Below are positions 16,523-24,477 of a stretch of 64,000 nt of DNA, piece after piece. The position numbers and the translations under genes are program-made. Each line of letters begins with the position of its first letter. Position 1 is the first letter of the stretch. The stretch covers positions 24,761 through 88,760 of the forward strand of contig JAGRCP010000037.1 of assembly GCA_020433455.1 (NCBI GenBank). Direction: 5' to 3'. The notes beneath the pieces are model-generated. The model had not been told where the DNA came from and searched no databases. It was given only the letters and a program-made list of their open reading frames with translations. This stretch comes from Caldilineaceae bacterium. Lineage in GTDB: Bacteria; Chloroflexota; Anaerolineae; Caldilineales; Caldilineaceae.

Positions 16523-18880
16523 ATGAATACTCAGGCAACTTCACTGTTCAGAGAACCTCAATTTGATGAAAGGAATGACCATGCGATCCCGACACAGCGT
16601 ATTTCCGCGGGACTTTTCCTGCTTGCCGTTCTGATTGGCGCCGGCCTCTTCTCGGTCCGCAACCCCATGGGCGTCTATACGCAACAATCCCCCCTGCCTA
16701 CAGCGACGATTCCGGCCGATGACGAGCCGGACGTGCCCGCAGACGACATGACTGCGCCGGAAGGCGCGCTGGTCTGCGCGTCCCGGGAGAAGGAATGCGT
16801 CACCTTCGACTATCTGGGCTACGAGACCGGGGCCGACGGCACGACCACCATCCAGTTCCAGGTCACCAACCGCTGCAACCAGGAACTGCGCTGGATCGAG
16901 ATCGTCACCCGCCAGTGGGAACAGATGGAACCGGGCGAGAATTCGGTCTACTCGGGCGATCTGGGCGACTACACCGTCACCTGGATCGACGACGCGCCGG
17001 ACTACCCCGAGCGCAGAGGCTATCGCTTCAAAACTGACTTCGACACCTTCAGCGGCGGCGCGAGCGACATCGTCTCCGTCCAGGTGGAAAACTTCAACCC
17101 CTTCCGCCGGATGCGGATTCGGGCCAGAGTGGGTGATACCATCGACCGCGCCGGCGTGCGGCCGGGCAACTTCGCCTGCGGCGTCACCCCCGGACCCACG
17201 CCCACGCCGCCGCCTGCGCAGGACATCTGCCTGAGCAAGCAGGACCGGGGCGTCACCGTGGACTTCTACGGTTACGTTCCCTACCCGGACGGCACAACCG
17301 GGCTGACCTTCGGGGTGACTAACGGCAACCAGCGCCAACTTGACGCGGTGGGGATCAAGGCGGGAGGCTGGAATCGTGTTGCGCCTGCGGACGGCACCGT
17401 CTACCGGGGTGTACTGGGCTCCTACAACGTGCGCTGGGTGACCCAGAGTGACACGCCCAACCAGGATGCCGTCCGTTTCAAGGCCTGGGGAAGCTGGTTC
17501 CAGGGCGGCGCGAGCGACCACTTCACCGTCCGCGTGAACAACTTTGACCCGACCAAGCGCATCACCGTCTGGGCCCAGCGCAACGGGCGGATTGAGCTCA
17601 AGGGAACCCTGGCGAATCATGACTGCGAGAGGGCCCTGCCGCCCACGCCGACCGCCACGCCGACATCGCCCAACAGTCCACTGGTGACGCCCACCTCTAC
17701 ACCCATGCCCACACCCACGCCCGGCCCGGTGGAGCCGCTGGATTTGCAGACCGATGCAGACGGCGACGGCGAACCGGATGCACTGATTGCTGCGCTGAAT
17801 AAATTGGCAACTTTACATGCCGCGTACCAGGATAACCCTAACTCTGATACAGAAGCGGCCCTGGATCAGGCTTACGCAGAGTTTTTTCAAAGTTTGGCGT
17901 ACAGCGAGCGCACGCTTGAGATTCAGCAAGAGATGGGACAACTATACGAGCAGATATTGCAGAGCAATGATGATGCAGAAATTGCCGCATTACAGGCCGA
18001 ATTTGACCAGTTGGAACGGCAACTATACGACGATTCCAACTTCGCTATTGTCGACCGTGTGCTGAGTGAACGGCTGGATGAAGCCATGCGGTCCAAAGTT
18101 GGAGCGACGCCGGAAGCCGCTAGTGAGGGACAAGGCGCGGCAGAACCCCAGCCGCAGTCATCCGTTTCGCCTGCAGCGATTGACACAGCCGATCTGGCAT
18201 TCCGTGTTCACCTGCCCGTGATCGGCAACATTCGACTTTTCGAGCCGGATCCGTGCGTCAATGTAGACACGCCTGCCGATTTCAGCACGTTGGAGCGCGG
18301 GCACCTGATGTTTTTGCGCACGAACAGCAAACGGCGGAATTTTCAGTATGCCAAGAAGTTTACACATATTGGCATTTATGATGGGCTCCAAAGTGATGGT
18401 GTTAGCATCAAAGTCTATGAGTCTAACCCTATTGGACCCAATGGTGATGATTCCGACGGAGGCCCAGCGTTATGGCCTTATGATCCATGGGAAAACGTAG
18501 AAGGATGGTGTGTAGCATTGGGCTATTACGATACAAGCCAGTTGTCGCTACCTACGGTACAAGACGCTATAGATTGGGCAAAAGGGGAGCTTGGGGTCAA
18601 TGGCGAGATTCCCTATGTTCAAAATCCGCTGGATTTTTTGGACAAAGAGTCCAACGAAACCAGTTACTGTTCCAAGCTCATCTGGCAAATCTATGATCAT
18701 TTGGGGATAAATGTGGATAGCAATGACCTCGCCTATCATATCTGGTTTATTAGCCGTTGGGGATCGGTTTTCGGTATTGGTGGAACTGTTAGTGGTGAAG
18801 TTGCAGCACGGTTCTTTGTCGCACCGGACGAAATTTTTCGTCATGACAGCATGATCATCTACTCTGAAGGCCAAAACTAG
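16523..18880 (+). CDS. Secreted or anchored papain-like (YiiX/C92) protein with duplicated N-terminal domain
   Basis: A 785-residue protein. A hydrophobic helix (about residues 28-46) exports or anchors it. Two homologous ~130-residue beta-rich modules follow (each starting near C-[AL]-S and containing the shared elements SGDLGDYTVTW / RGVLGSYNVRW and FSGGASD / FQGGASD). Then come PT-rich linkers, a DADGDGEPD calcium-loop-like motif, and a C-terminal permuted papain-like domain. There H615 (FTHIGIYDG) and C716 (YCSKLIWQIYD) are in the order expected for the YaeF/YiiX C92 family, which comprises amidases or peptidases acting on cell-wall or lipid-linked amides. The ATG at 16523 is taken because longer frames begin inside the inserted element. 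No clear Shine-Dalgarno is seen. Confidence 0.72.
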   Translation: MNTQATSLFREPQFDERNDHAIPTQRISAGLFLLAVLIGAGLFSVRNPMGVYTQQSPLPTATIPADDEPDVPADDMTAPEGALVCASREKECVTFDYLGYETGADGTTTIQFQVTNRCNQELRWIEIVTRQWEQMEPGENSVYSGDLGDYTVTWIDDAPDYPERRGYRFKTDFDTFSGGASDIVSVQVENFNPFRRMRIRARVGDTIDRAGVRPGNFACGVTPGPTPTPPPAQDICLSKQDRGVTVDFYGYVPYPDGTTGLTFGVTNGNQRQLDAVGIKAGGWNRVAPADGTVYRGVLGSYNVRWVTQSDTPNQDAVRFKAWGSWFQGGASDHFTVRVNNFDPTKRITVWAQRNGRIELKGTLANHDCERALPPTPTATPTSPNSPLVTPTSTPMPTPTPGPVEPLDLQTDADGDGEPDALIAALNKLATLHAAYQDNPNSDTEAALDQAYAEFFQSLAYSERTLEIQQEMGQLYEQILQSNDDAEIAALQAEFDQLERQLYDDSNFAIVDRVLSERLDEAMRSKVGATPEAASEGQGAAEPQPQSSVSPAAIDTADLAFRVHLPVIGNIRLFEPDPCVNVDTPADFSTLERGHLMFLRTNSKRRNFQYAKKFTHIGIYDGLQSDGVSIKVYESNPIGPNGDDSDGGPALWPYDPWENVEGWCVALGYYDTSQLSLPTVQDAIDWAKGELGVNGEIPYVQNPLDFLDKESNETSYCSKLIWQIYDHLGINVDSNDLAYHIWFISRWGSVFGIGGTVSGEVAARFFVAPDEIFRHDSMIIYSEGQN

Positions 18881-18956
18881 TATTTTCGCAGGATGGACAT
18901 GTACTGAAAAACTATGCATATTCATCCTGCTTATACAATCAGAGATAAATTATACC

Positions 18957-20063
18957 ATGAGCAAAACATCCATTCGCTACGTGGCTATCATGCTAATCTG
19001 CATCTTAACCCTGTCAGGATGCAGTTCTCCCGTTGGGTCATTTTTAGCCCCAAAACCTGAATTGCCGGACCGTATTCTCTATGTTGTGGCGACCGGCATT
19101 GAACAAAATGGGCGCTTTCATAATGAGTTGGTGCTGGTCGATCCTGAGCAATGGGCTGTTCTTCGGCGTACGCGCTTGAAAGTCGTCGACAGCGTGTTTT
19201 ACAGCATTAATGAAGACTCCTTGGGGCGGATTTGGATTCCGTATCACGGTGCACCCGGCGCCCCCGGCAATACAGTTGCAATTTTTAATCGGGATGGCTC
19301 ACATCTGAGTAATGTTGAAACATGTGGTCGCCCTCATTCTGTCTATTTTATCGAAAATTTCGCCTGTGTCATTTGTGCACATAACGGTTTTTTCGGACGC
19401 GTTACCATGATCGAACTCGACACGTTGGATACTGTACGAGAACTGGAATTAGAGGGAAACGAAGGATTCTTTCTCACGGCAACGGCTACAGATGGCCGAA
19501 TAGTCATCGTGTGGGGGGCTGATAAGCTACCTGTCTTGTATATATTAGGCAGCAGTCAACCGGATACCGTGCCTGAAACCGTTAATTACCGAGTAGCCAC
19601 TCAAAGTATTCTGCCAATCCGTGAGGAACAATTCATCGTCCTAAACGAGGGGAGCAACAGAATAGACTATGATGAAATTATTGACGGTCTGTTCCTCGAT
19701 ATCTCAGAAGGTGATATGCAAGTCAAACCATTCGCTCTACCCGTACGAAGTCCGCTTTGGGGCGTGATTAGTGACAATATGTTGTTCTCTTATCACAATA
19801 GTAGGTACGCAGATCCGAAAGGAACAGCCGAAAGAGCAATGTCACGTCTTGATTTGGAGACGGGAGATACTGACCTATGGCCCCTGCCGGATAACTGGGA
19901 TGCACGCGATCTGGAAATCATCGACGGCAGAATCATGCTCACATGGCGACGATCCAATGATCCTGAAGCCAGTGGCATCTACGAATTTGACCCCGAGACG
20001 GGCAGCCTGGAACAGGTGATGCAGTTGCCCGGAGCGACTCTCATGTTGCCGCCGGATGACTAA
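18957..20063 (+). CDS. Beta-propeller-like lipoprotein, paralogue 1
   Basis: A 368-residue protein with a lipoprotein signal (lipobox LSGC near residue 22). The rest is made of repeating short beta segments such as LGRIWIPYHG, LDTLDTVRELEL and YEFDPETGSLEQV, like a seven-bladed propeller that binds or monitors something outside the cell. No catalytic motif is recognised. Two cysteines (VETCGRPH and FACVICAHNGFFG) are conserved in position among the paralogues and may form a disulfide. It is the first of a tandem family of three intact genes and one broken copy following the C92 protein by 76 bases, possibly one operon. The function is unknown. Confidence 0.7.
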   Translation: MSKTSIRYVAIMLICILTLSGCSSPVGSFLAPKPELPDRILYVVATGIEQNGRFHNELVLVDPEQWAVLRRTRLKVVDSVFYSINEDSLGRIWIPYHGAPGAPGNTVAIFNRDGSHLSNVETCGRPHSVYFIENFACVICAHNGFFGRVTMIELDTLDTVRELELEGNEGFFLTATATDGRIVIVWGADKLPVLYILGSSQPDTVPETVNYRVATQSILPIREEQFIVLNEGSNRIDYDEIIDGLFLDISEGDMQVKPFALPVRSPLWGVISDNMLFSYHNSRYADPKGTAERAMSRLDLETGDTDLWPLPDNWDARDLEIIDGRIMLTWRRSNDPEASGIYEFDPETGSLEQVMQLPGATLMLPPDD

Positions 20064-21204
20064 ATACGGCACTCGTTGCGCCTGCATGCTGTGGATAGCG
20101 TGCATCATGATGTTGATCTCCGGCTGTCGCTGGCCATTCGGTCTGTCAGATTCCCTGGCTATCCATCAATCGTCTCAGGAAAACGTCCAGGTTCCCGATT
20201 CCCCGCTCTATGTGGTGGCGACCGGTCCTGAATCGGTGTCAGGGCTCACGAACGAGTTGCTTCTGTTGAACTCTGAAACCGGAAAGACGCTGAATCGTAC
20301 TCGTTTATTGAAGAACGGCGTCATCATTTGGCAGATGAGCAGCGACCCTGACGGAAGAATCTGGATCGGCTATTACGGCACGCCGGGAAATTCCTCCAAC
20401 AGCGTCGATGTTTTTTCGCCGGAAGGGTATCATCTGCAGACCCTATACACCTGTGCGAATCCCGGTTACGGCATCCATTTTGCCGACGGTTACGCCTTTG
20501 TTGCCTGTGGGGGCAACGGGTTTAAAGGCGGCGTTTCGATTGTCGACCTGGAGTCGCTTGAGGTAATCGAATTTATCGAGTTGAGTGCTGAGCCGTCCTT
20601 CTTGCTGCTTGCGTCTGCACAAAATGATGACTCACTCGCTTTTTTTGGCAGTAGTCAAACTCATTCGACATTATTTCTTCTTTACACTGAGCCGTTCAAG
20701 ATAACAAAAGCTGAAGAGATCTACGGATCGGCGAGTCCTCGAGAAGTTATCGGCGATGGCAATGAGTTTTTTTTGCTCAACACCGCAAGTTCATTGCATC
20801 CGGATGATCCAAAGGATGTACGAATTCTGTCACCAACTGAGTCTGTTTTGGTTGCGGATGTCTCATTGCCGGCGCGAAGCCCTCTCTGGGGGGCAATCAA
20901 TGATCAAAAATTATATTCCTTTCACAGTTCTCAGGGGGCAATCGTTGGAGATAGCCCAGAGCGCGCGATTTCCAGTTACGACCTGATCACAAGTGAAATG
21001 GATCTGTGGCTCTTGCCCGATAATTGGGACGCATCCGACATGGCGGTCATCAACGACCAAATTGTGCTCGTTGGTCAACCGTCCGTGACAGCCGAAAGTG
21101 ACCCCATTCATGGGCTCTACGCCTTCGATCCGGAGAGCGGGGAACTCTCCCTGCTGTACGAGATCCCCGGCGCCCGACTGGTCTTGCAGCCTGCTGGTGA
21201 ATAG
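20056..21204 (+). CDS. Beta-propeller-like lipoprotein, paralogue 2
   Basis: A 382-residue protein with lipobox ISGC. Its start overlaps the end of paralogue 1 by eight bases. It shares with its neighbours the patterns GRIWIGYYGTPGN, TCANPGYG, ACGGNGFKGG, ARSPLWGAINDQ, ERAISSYDL and LPDNWDASDM. No enzyme motif is visible. Same unknown role as its neighbours; the overlap implies co-translation and probably equal dosage. Confidence 0.7.
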   Translation: MTKYGTRCACMLWIACIMMLISGCRWPFGLSDSLAIHQSSQENVQVPDSPLYVVATGPESVSGLTNELLLLNSETGKTLNRTRLLKNGVIIWQMSSDPDGRIWIGYYGTPGNSSNSVDVFSPEGYHLQTLYTCANPGYGIHFADGYAFVACGGNGFKGGVSIVDLESLEVIEFIELSAEPSFLLLASAQNDDSLAFFGSSQTHSTLFLLYTEPFKITKAEEIYGSASPREVIGDGNEFFLLNTASSLHPDDPKDVRILSPTESVLVADVSLPARSPLWGAINDQKLYSFHSSQGAIVGDSPERAISSYDLITSEMDLWLLPDNWDASDMAVINDQIVLVGQPSVTAESDPIHGLYAFDPESGELSLLYEIPGARLVLQPAGE

Positions 21205-21247
21205 GCGGCGAGGGCGGTTGCGTGGGGTAAATGATCTGGAAATCCGA

Positions 21248-22369
21248 ATGCCTGCGCAACGACTCATCACATTCTGGGCGCTGCTGTTGTCGGCAAGCAT
21301 CTTGGCGATTGGATGTAGTCCAGAGCTTCATATCACCAAAACAGGACTCACTACGACTGAGCGCTTCAACGAAACCAGCGATCGACTCTATGTCGTTTCC
21401 ATGTTCGTAGAGACGCGGCGAGGACACAAAAATGAACTGGTCACACTGGACCCGGAATCATACGAGACGATCAACCGCAGTGACTTGGTCTATGGGACGC
21501 TCGTCTTCAAATTTAGCCAGGATCCTCAAGGGCGGATCTGGACCGGCTATTCGGGAACGCCGGAGAACTACAACACGAAACGAGTTGATATATTTGACCA
21601 TAACGGCTCTCATGTAAAGACGCTGGAACCCTGTAGTTGGCCCGACAAAGAAATCACCTTCGCGGCCGGATGGGCCTTTATTCCGTGCTACCTCAACGGA
21701 TTTCATGCGCGGATGGTGGTTGTGGACTTGAGCTCATTGGAGATTGTGAAGACGATTGAGTTGGAGGCTGAGCCGCGTTTCTCACTACTCGCAGCTGCAG
21801 CAACAGAAGAAACGGTTTTGGTGGCCGGAGGGAGCGATACACATGGGACTTTGGTAATGATTGATCCGCACTCGATGGAAATCAGTCAGACTATTGATGT
21901 CTATGGCGGAATAAGCGTAAGAACCATTGTCGTACACGATGGTCTGTTTTACATGCTCAATAGAGGAAGCCATCGAAGCCCGGAGAACCCACTTGATCTG
22001 CACATCGTGACGCCGGGCGATTCGCCCACAGTCACATCGCATCAATTGGCCGCCAGGTCACCAGTGTTCGGATTCATTGAGGGAGATCAACTATGGGCAT
22101 ATCATGATCCGGCGATCAGCGGAGATAGCGGTTCCCGCGCGATTTCTCGTTATGACTTACTCACCGGCGAGACAGAGTTATGGCCTCTGCCGGATTATTG
22201 GTGGGCAGGTGATATGGCATGGATTGACGGCAAGATTATTCTGACAAGACGGCATTCGCTCAATCCTGATGAAACCGATGGGCTCTACGAATTCAACCCG
22301 GAGACCGGCGAATTAATTCAATGGCTTGAACTGGAAGGCGCGCAGCTGTTGTTGGTGCCGGATGAATAG
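21248..22369 (+). CDS. Beta-propeller-like lipoprotein, paralogue 3
   Basis: A 373-residue protein with lipobox AIGC. The ATG at 21248 begins the signal peptide; an open stretch upstream overlaps paralogue 2 and is not part of the family. Shared patterns include GRIWTGYSGTPEN, EPCSWPDK, PCYLNGFHARM, ARSPVFGFIEGDQ, SRAISRYDLLTGETELWPLP and YEFNPETGELIQW. It is more diverged from paralogue 1 than the broken fourth copy is. The function is unknown. Confidence 0.7.
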   Translation: MPAQRLITFWALLLSASILAIGCSPELHITKTGLTTTERFNETSDRLYVVSMFVETRRGHKNELVTLDPESYETINRSDLVYGTLVFKFSQDPQGRIWTGYSGTPENYNTKRVDIFDHNGSHVKTLEPCSWPDKEITFAAGWAFIPCYLNGFHARMVVVDLSSLEIVKTIELEAEPRFSLLAAAATEETVLVAGGSDTHGTLVMIDPHSMEISQTIDVYGGISVRTIVVHDGLFYMLNRGSHRSPENPLDLHIVTPGDSPTVTSHQLAARSPVFGFIEGDQLWAYHDPAISGDSGSRAISRYDLLTGETELWPLPDYWWAGDMAWIDGKIILTRRHSLNPDETDGLYEFNPETGELIQWLELEGAQLLLVPDE

Positions 22370-22392
22370 GGAAGAAAGCGGCAGAAAGCAAA

Positions 22393-22584
22393 ATGCCACA
22401 GCGTAACCAATCGTTCACATCCAAAGCCGGCGCTCAGCGTTTCTCGATTGCGCTGGCCTGTATCTTGACTCTGTCAGGATGCAGCTCTTCCACCGGGTCG
22501 TTTTTAGCCCCAAAACCTGAATTGCCGGGCCGTATTCTTTACGTAGCGGCAACCGGCATTGACGGAACGGGCGCTTTCATAATG
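22393..22584 (+). pseudogene. Truncated, frameshifted fourth lipoprotein copy
   Basis: It encodes a signal peptide and LTLSGCSSSTGSFLAPKPEL, almost the same as paralogue 1. The DNA 22468-22584 closely matches 19009-19125. One base is missing relative to paralogue 1 just before GGGCGCTTTCATAATG, and homology stops at 22584. The frame then runs into the antisense of uvsE. It is a recent duplicate of paralogue 1 cut off at a recombination breakpoint. Confidence 0.8.
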
Positions 22585-22605
22585 TGTCCGGTGAGGTCAT
22601 TTCGC

Positions 22606-23547
22606 TTACCCCACTCTCAGCCCCGGGCCGTAGCGCAGAACCTGCTCGCGCAGGCGCAGGAGCGCCAGGTCCTTGGCCTTGGCTTCCAGCATGATGTCGA
22701 ACGTACGCAGGCTTTGCGCCTGCGCGCCCCGCAGTAACTCCACTACCTCAAACGGATTGAGAAAATCGCTGTGCTGATTAGGCAGCGGCGCTTGCACGTG
22801 CCATGCGCCGCCCCGCCGCAGGTGACGCACCTCCGTACGCGGGCTGCTTACGTGGATCTTGGGGCGCTGATGCGGCGGCCACGTGGCCAGGGCCATGGCC
22901 AGCCCATCCAGGAGAGCAATCTTCTGGCGATTGAGGCAGCGGTGGTGGAGCGTGTCGAAGACGACCGGAATGCCCGCGCGGCGGTGAATCCACAACACGT
23001 CGCCCAGATCATAGAGGCGATCATCATGCTCCAGCGCCAGGCGTTGCTGTACCCGGGCCGGCAACTGCTCGAATGCCGTGACAAAGCGCCTCCGTGCGGC
23101 CAGGCGATCCGCATAGCGCCCGCCCACATGGATGACGATGACTGCGCCGGAGTCCAGCCCCATCGCGTCCAGCAGTGCAGTCTGACTGACGAGTTCATCC
23201 ACGCTGCGCCGGACGCGTAGCGGGTCCGGGCTGTTGAGTTGGATGAAGTGCCCCGGATGCAGCGTCAGGCGAATGGCGTAGAGGCGAGCCGTATCGCCGA
23301 TCGCGGCCAGTTCGGTGCTGCACTCCGCGATCTGATGGTGGAATTGGGGCAATGCAGGGTGGGTGGCATAGGGCGCAAGCTGACCGGCCAGGCGGTAGAA
23401 GAAAATTTGCTGCGCATGAAGATATTCGAGGATGTCGCGTACGTAGGCCAGGCTCACGCTCAGATGAGGTGAGTTCTGCCAGTGGCGGCTGTCGTGGGAG
23501 CGGAGCGGCGCCCCCAATACCTTGACGGGGAATCCAAGGCGGTACAA
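22606..23547 (-). CDS. uvsE: UV damage endonuclease UvsE (UVDE)
   Basis: A 313-residue TIM-barrel nuclease that nicks DNA 5' of UV photoproducts, starting an excision pathway independent of UvrABC. Recognisable family elements are LGFPVKVL at the start, RLTLHPGHFIQL, the metal-binding LEHDD, and KIHVSSPR. It starts with TTG at 23547, supported by AAAGGAG six bases upstream. Its 3' end lies 22 bases from the breakpoint of the broken lipoprotein copy. Confidence 0.87.
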   Translation of the reverse strand: MYRLGFPVKVLGAPLRSHDSRHWQNSPHLSVSLAYVRDILEYLHAQQIFFYRLAGQLAPYATHPALPQFHHQIAECSTELAAIGDTARLYAIRLTLHPGHFIQLNSPDPLRVRRSVDELVSQTALLDAMGLDSGAVIVIHVGGRYADRLAARRRFVTAFEQLPARVQQRLALEHDDRLYDLGDVLWIHRRAGIPVVFDTLHHRCLNRQKIALLDGLAMALATWPPHQRPKIHVSSPRTEVRHLRRGGAWHVQAPLPNQHSDFLNPFEVVELLRGAQAQSLRTFDIMLEAKAKDLALLRLREQVLRYGPGLRVG

Positions 23548-23581
23548 GATGACTCCTTTGGGCAGGAAGGAACACGGAATA

Positions 23582-23644
23582 AGAAACGAGAAAGCAGAAA
23601 CAAGAAATGAGAAACGAGTAAGCAGTATGCATTACGCAGTACGC
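23582..23644. repeat. Nine-unit degenerate heptamer array
   Basis: Reads in exact 7-base register: AGAAACG, AGAAAGC, AGAAACA, AGAAATG, AGAAACG, AGTAAGC, AGTATGC, ATTACGC, AGTACGC. It lies between uvsE and the sirtuin gene and overlaps the last four codons of the sirtuin. Confidence 0.7.
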
Positions 23645-24393
23645 GCATTCTGCACGGCGGCCACGAGCCGCGGGCTTATCTCGCCGCTGGGGCCCGCCAG
23701 ATGCACATCGGCCATGGTCGAGAGTCCGCTCGCTTCAGGGTTGATGTCGATGACGAACGCGCCTCCATTTTGGGCAACGTAGGGTAGCTGCGCGGCCGGA
23801 TAGACCACGCCGCTGGTCCCGACGATTAGCGCAACGTCGGCCGCTTCCGCGGCTTGCCATGCCCGGGCGACCATAGCCTGAGGCAACATTTCGCCGAACC
23901 AGACCACATCAGGCCGCACGAGCCCTTGGCAGACGGCGCAGCGGGGCGGCAGGTCGGCTTCCCGTTCGGCGGGCTGCAAAGCGTGCTGCTTGGCGCAACG
24001 GTTGCAGCGAAAACGCGCAATGCTGCCGTGGAGATGTACCACATTGACGCTGCCCGCCCGTTCGTGAAGGTTATCCACGTTCTGGGTTACCAGTGTGAAG
24101 TCGGGCGCTATTCTCTCCAGCTCCGCCAGTGCGTAGTGGCCTGCGTTCGGCTGCGCTTCCTCCACCCAATGCAGGCGATCCATGTACCAGCGCCAGACCA
24201 ACCCCGGATTTCGGGCAAATCCCTCTTGTGAGGCCAGCTCCTGGGGATCGAATTTGGCCCACAGTCCCGTCTGGGCATCCCGGAACGTCGCGATGCCCGA
24301 CTCTGCGCTGACGCCCGCGCCGGTGAGGCAGACAACCCGCCCGGCTCGGGCCAGCGCGGCAGCCGCTGATTGGAGTTGGCTTGAAGGATTCAC
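23632..24393 (-). CDS. Sir2-family NAD-dependent protein deacylase
   Basis: A 253-residue sirtuin. GAGVSAESGIATFRD binds NAD, TQNVDNLHERAG and HLHGS carry the active-site region and catalytic His, and two Cys pairs (CNRC and CAVC) bind structural zinc. The stretch WYMDR has Tyr and Arg two residues apart, like the Y-x-x-R of SIRT5/CobB-type enzymes that remove succinyl and malonyl groups, so desuccinylase activity is plausible. The GTG at 24393 is chosen because GGAGG lies seven bases upstream. That Shine-Dalgarno is supplied by a copy of the interspersed ~70-bp repeat. The last codons lie in a heptamer array. Confidence 0.87.
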   Translation of the reverse strand: MNPSSQLQSAAAALARAGRVVCLTGAGVSAESGIATFRDAQTGLWAKFDPQELASQEGFARNPGLVWRWYMDRLHWVEEAQPNAGHYALAELERIAPDFTLVTQNVDNLHERAGSVNVVHLHGSIARFRCNRCAKQHALQPAEREADLPPRCAVCQGLVRPDVVWFGEMLPQAMVARAWQAAEAADVALIVGTSGVVYPAAQLPYVAQNGGAFVIDINPEASGLSTMADVHLAGPSGEISPRLVAAVQNARTA

Positions 24394-24459
24394 TGTACAC
24401 CCTCCGGGGGGTTTCTCTTTGGAATCGGCGTGTTTTCCGCAGATCCTCCCGGAGGAACC
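24391..24459 (-). repeat. Interspersed ~70-bp repeat, copy B
   Basis: Read on the minus strand it begins GGTTCCTCCGGGAGG and ends CCCCCCGGAGGGTGTACAGTG, aligning with copy A over its full length. It provides the ribosome-binding site and the GTG start of the sirtuin gene. Confidence 0.6.
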
Positions 24460-24477
24460 CATATAATTCCCTTTTCC

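Noticed and set aside
22585..22737. Continuation of the fourth lipoprotein copy as a short real protein
   Set aside because: Beyond 22584 the frame is antisense to uvsE and no longer resembles the family.
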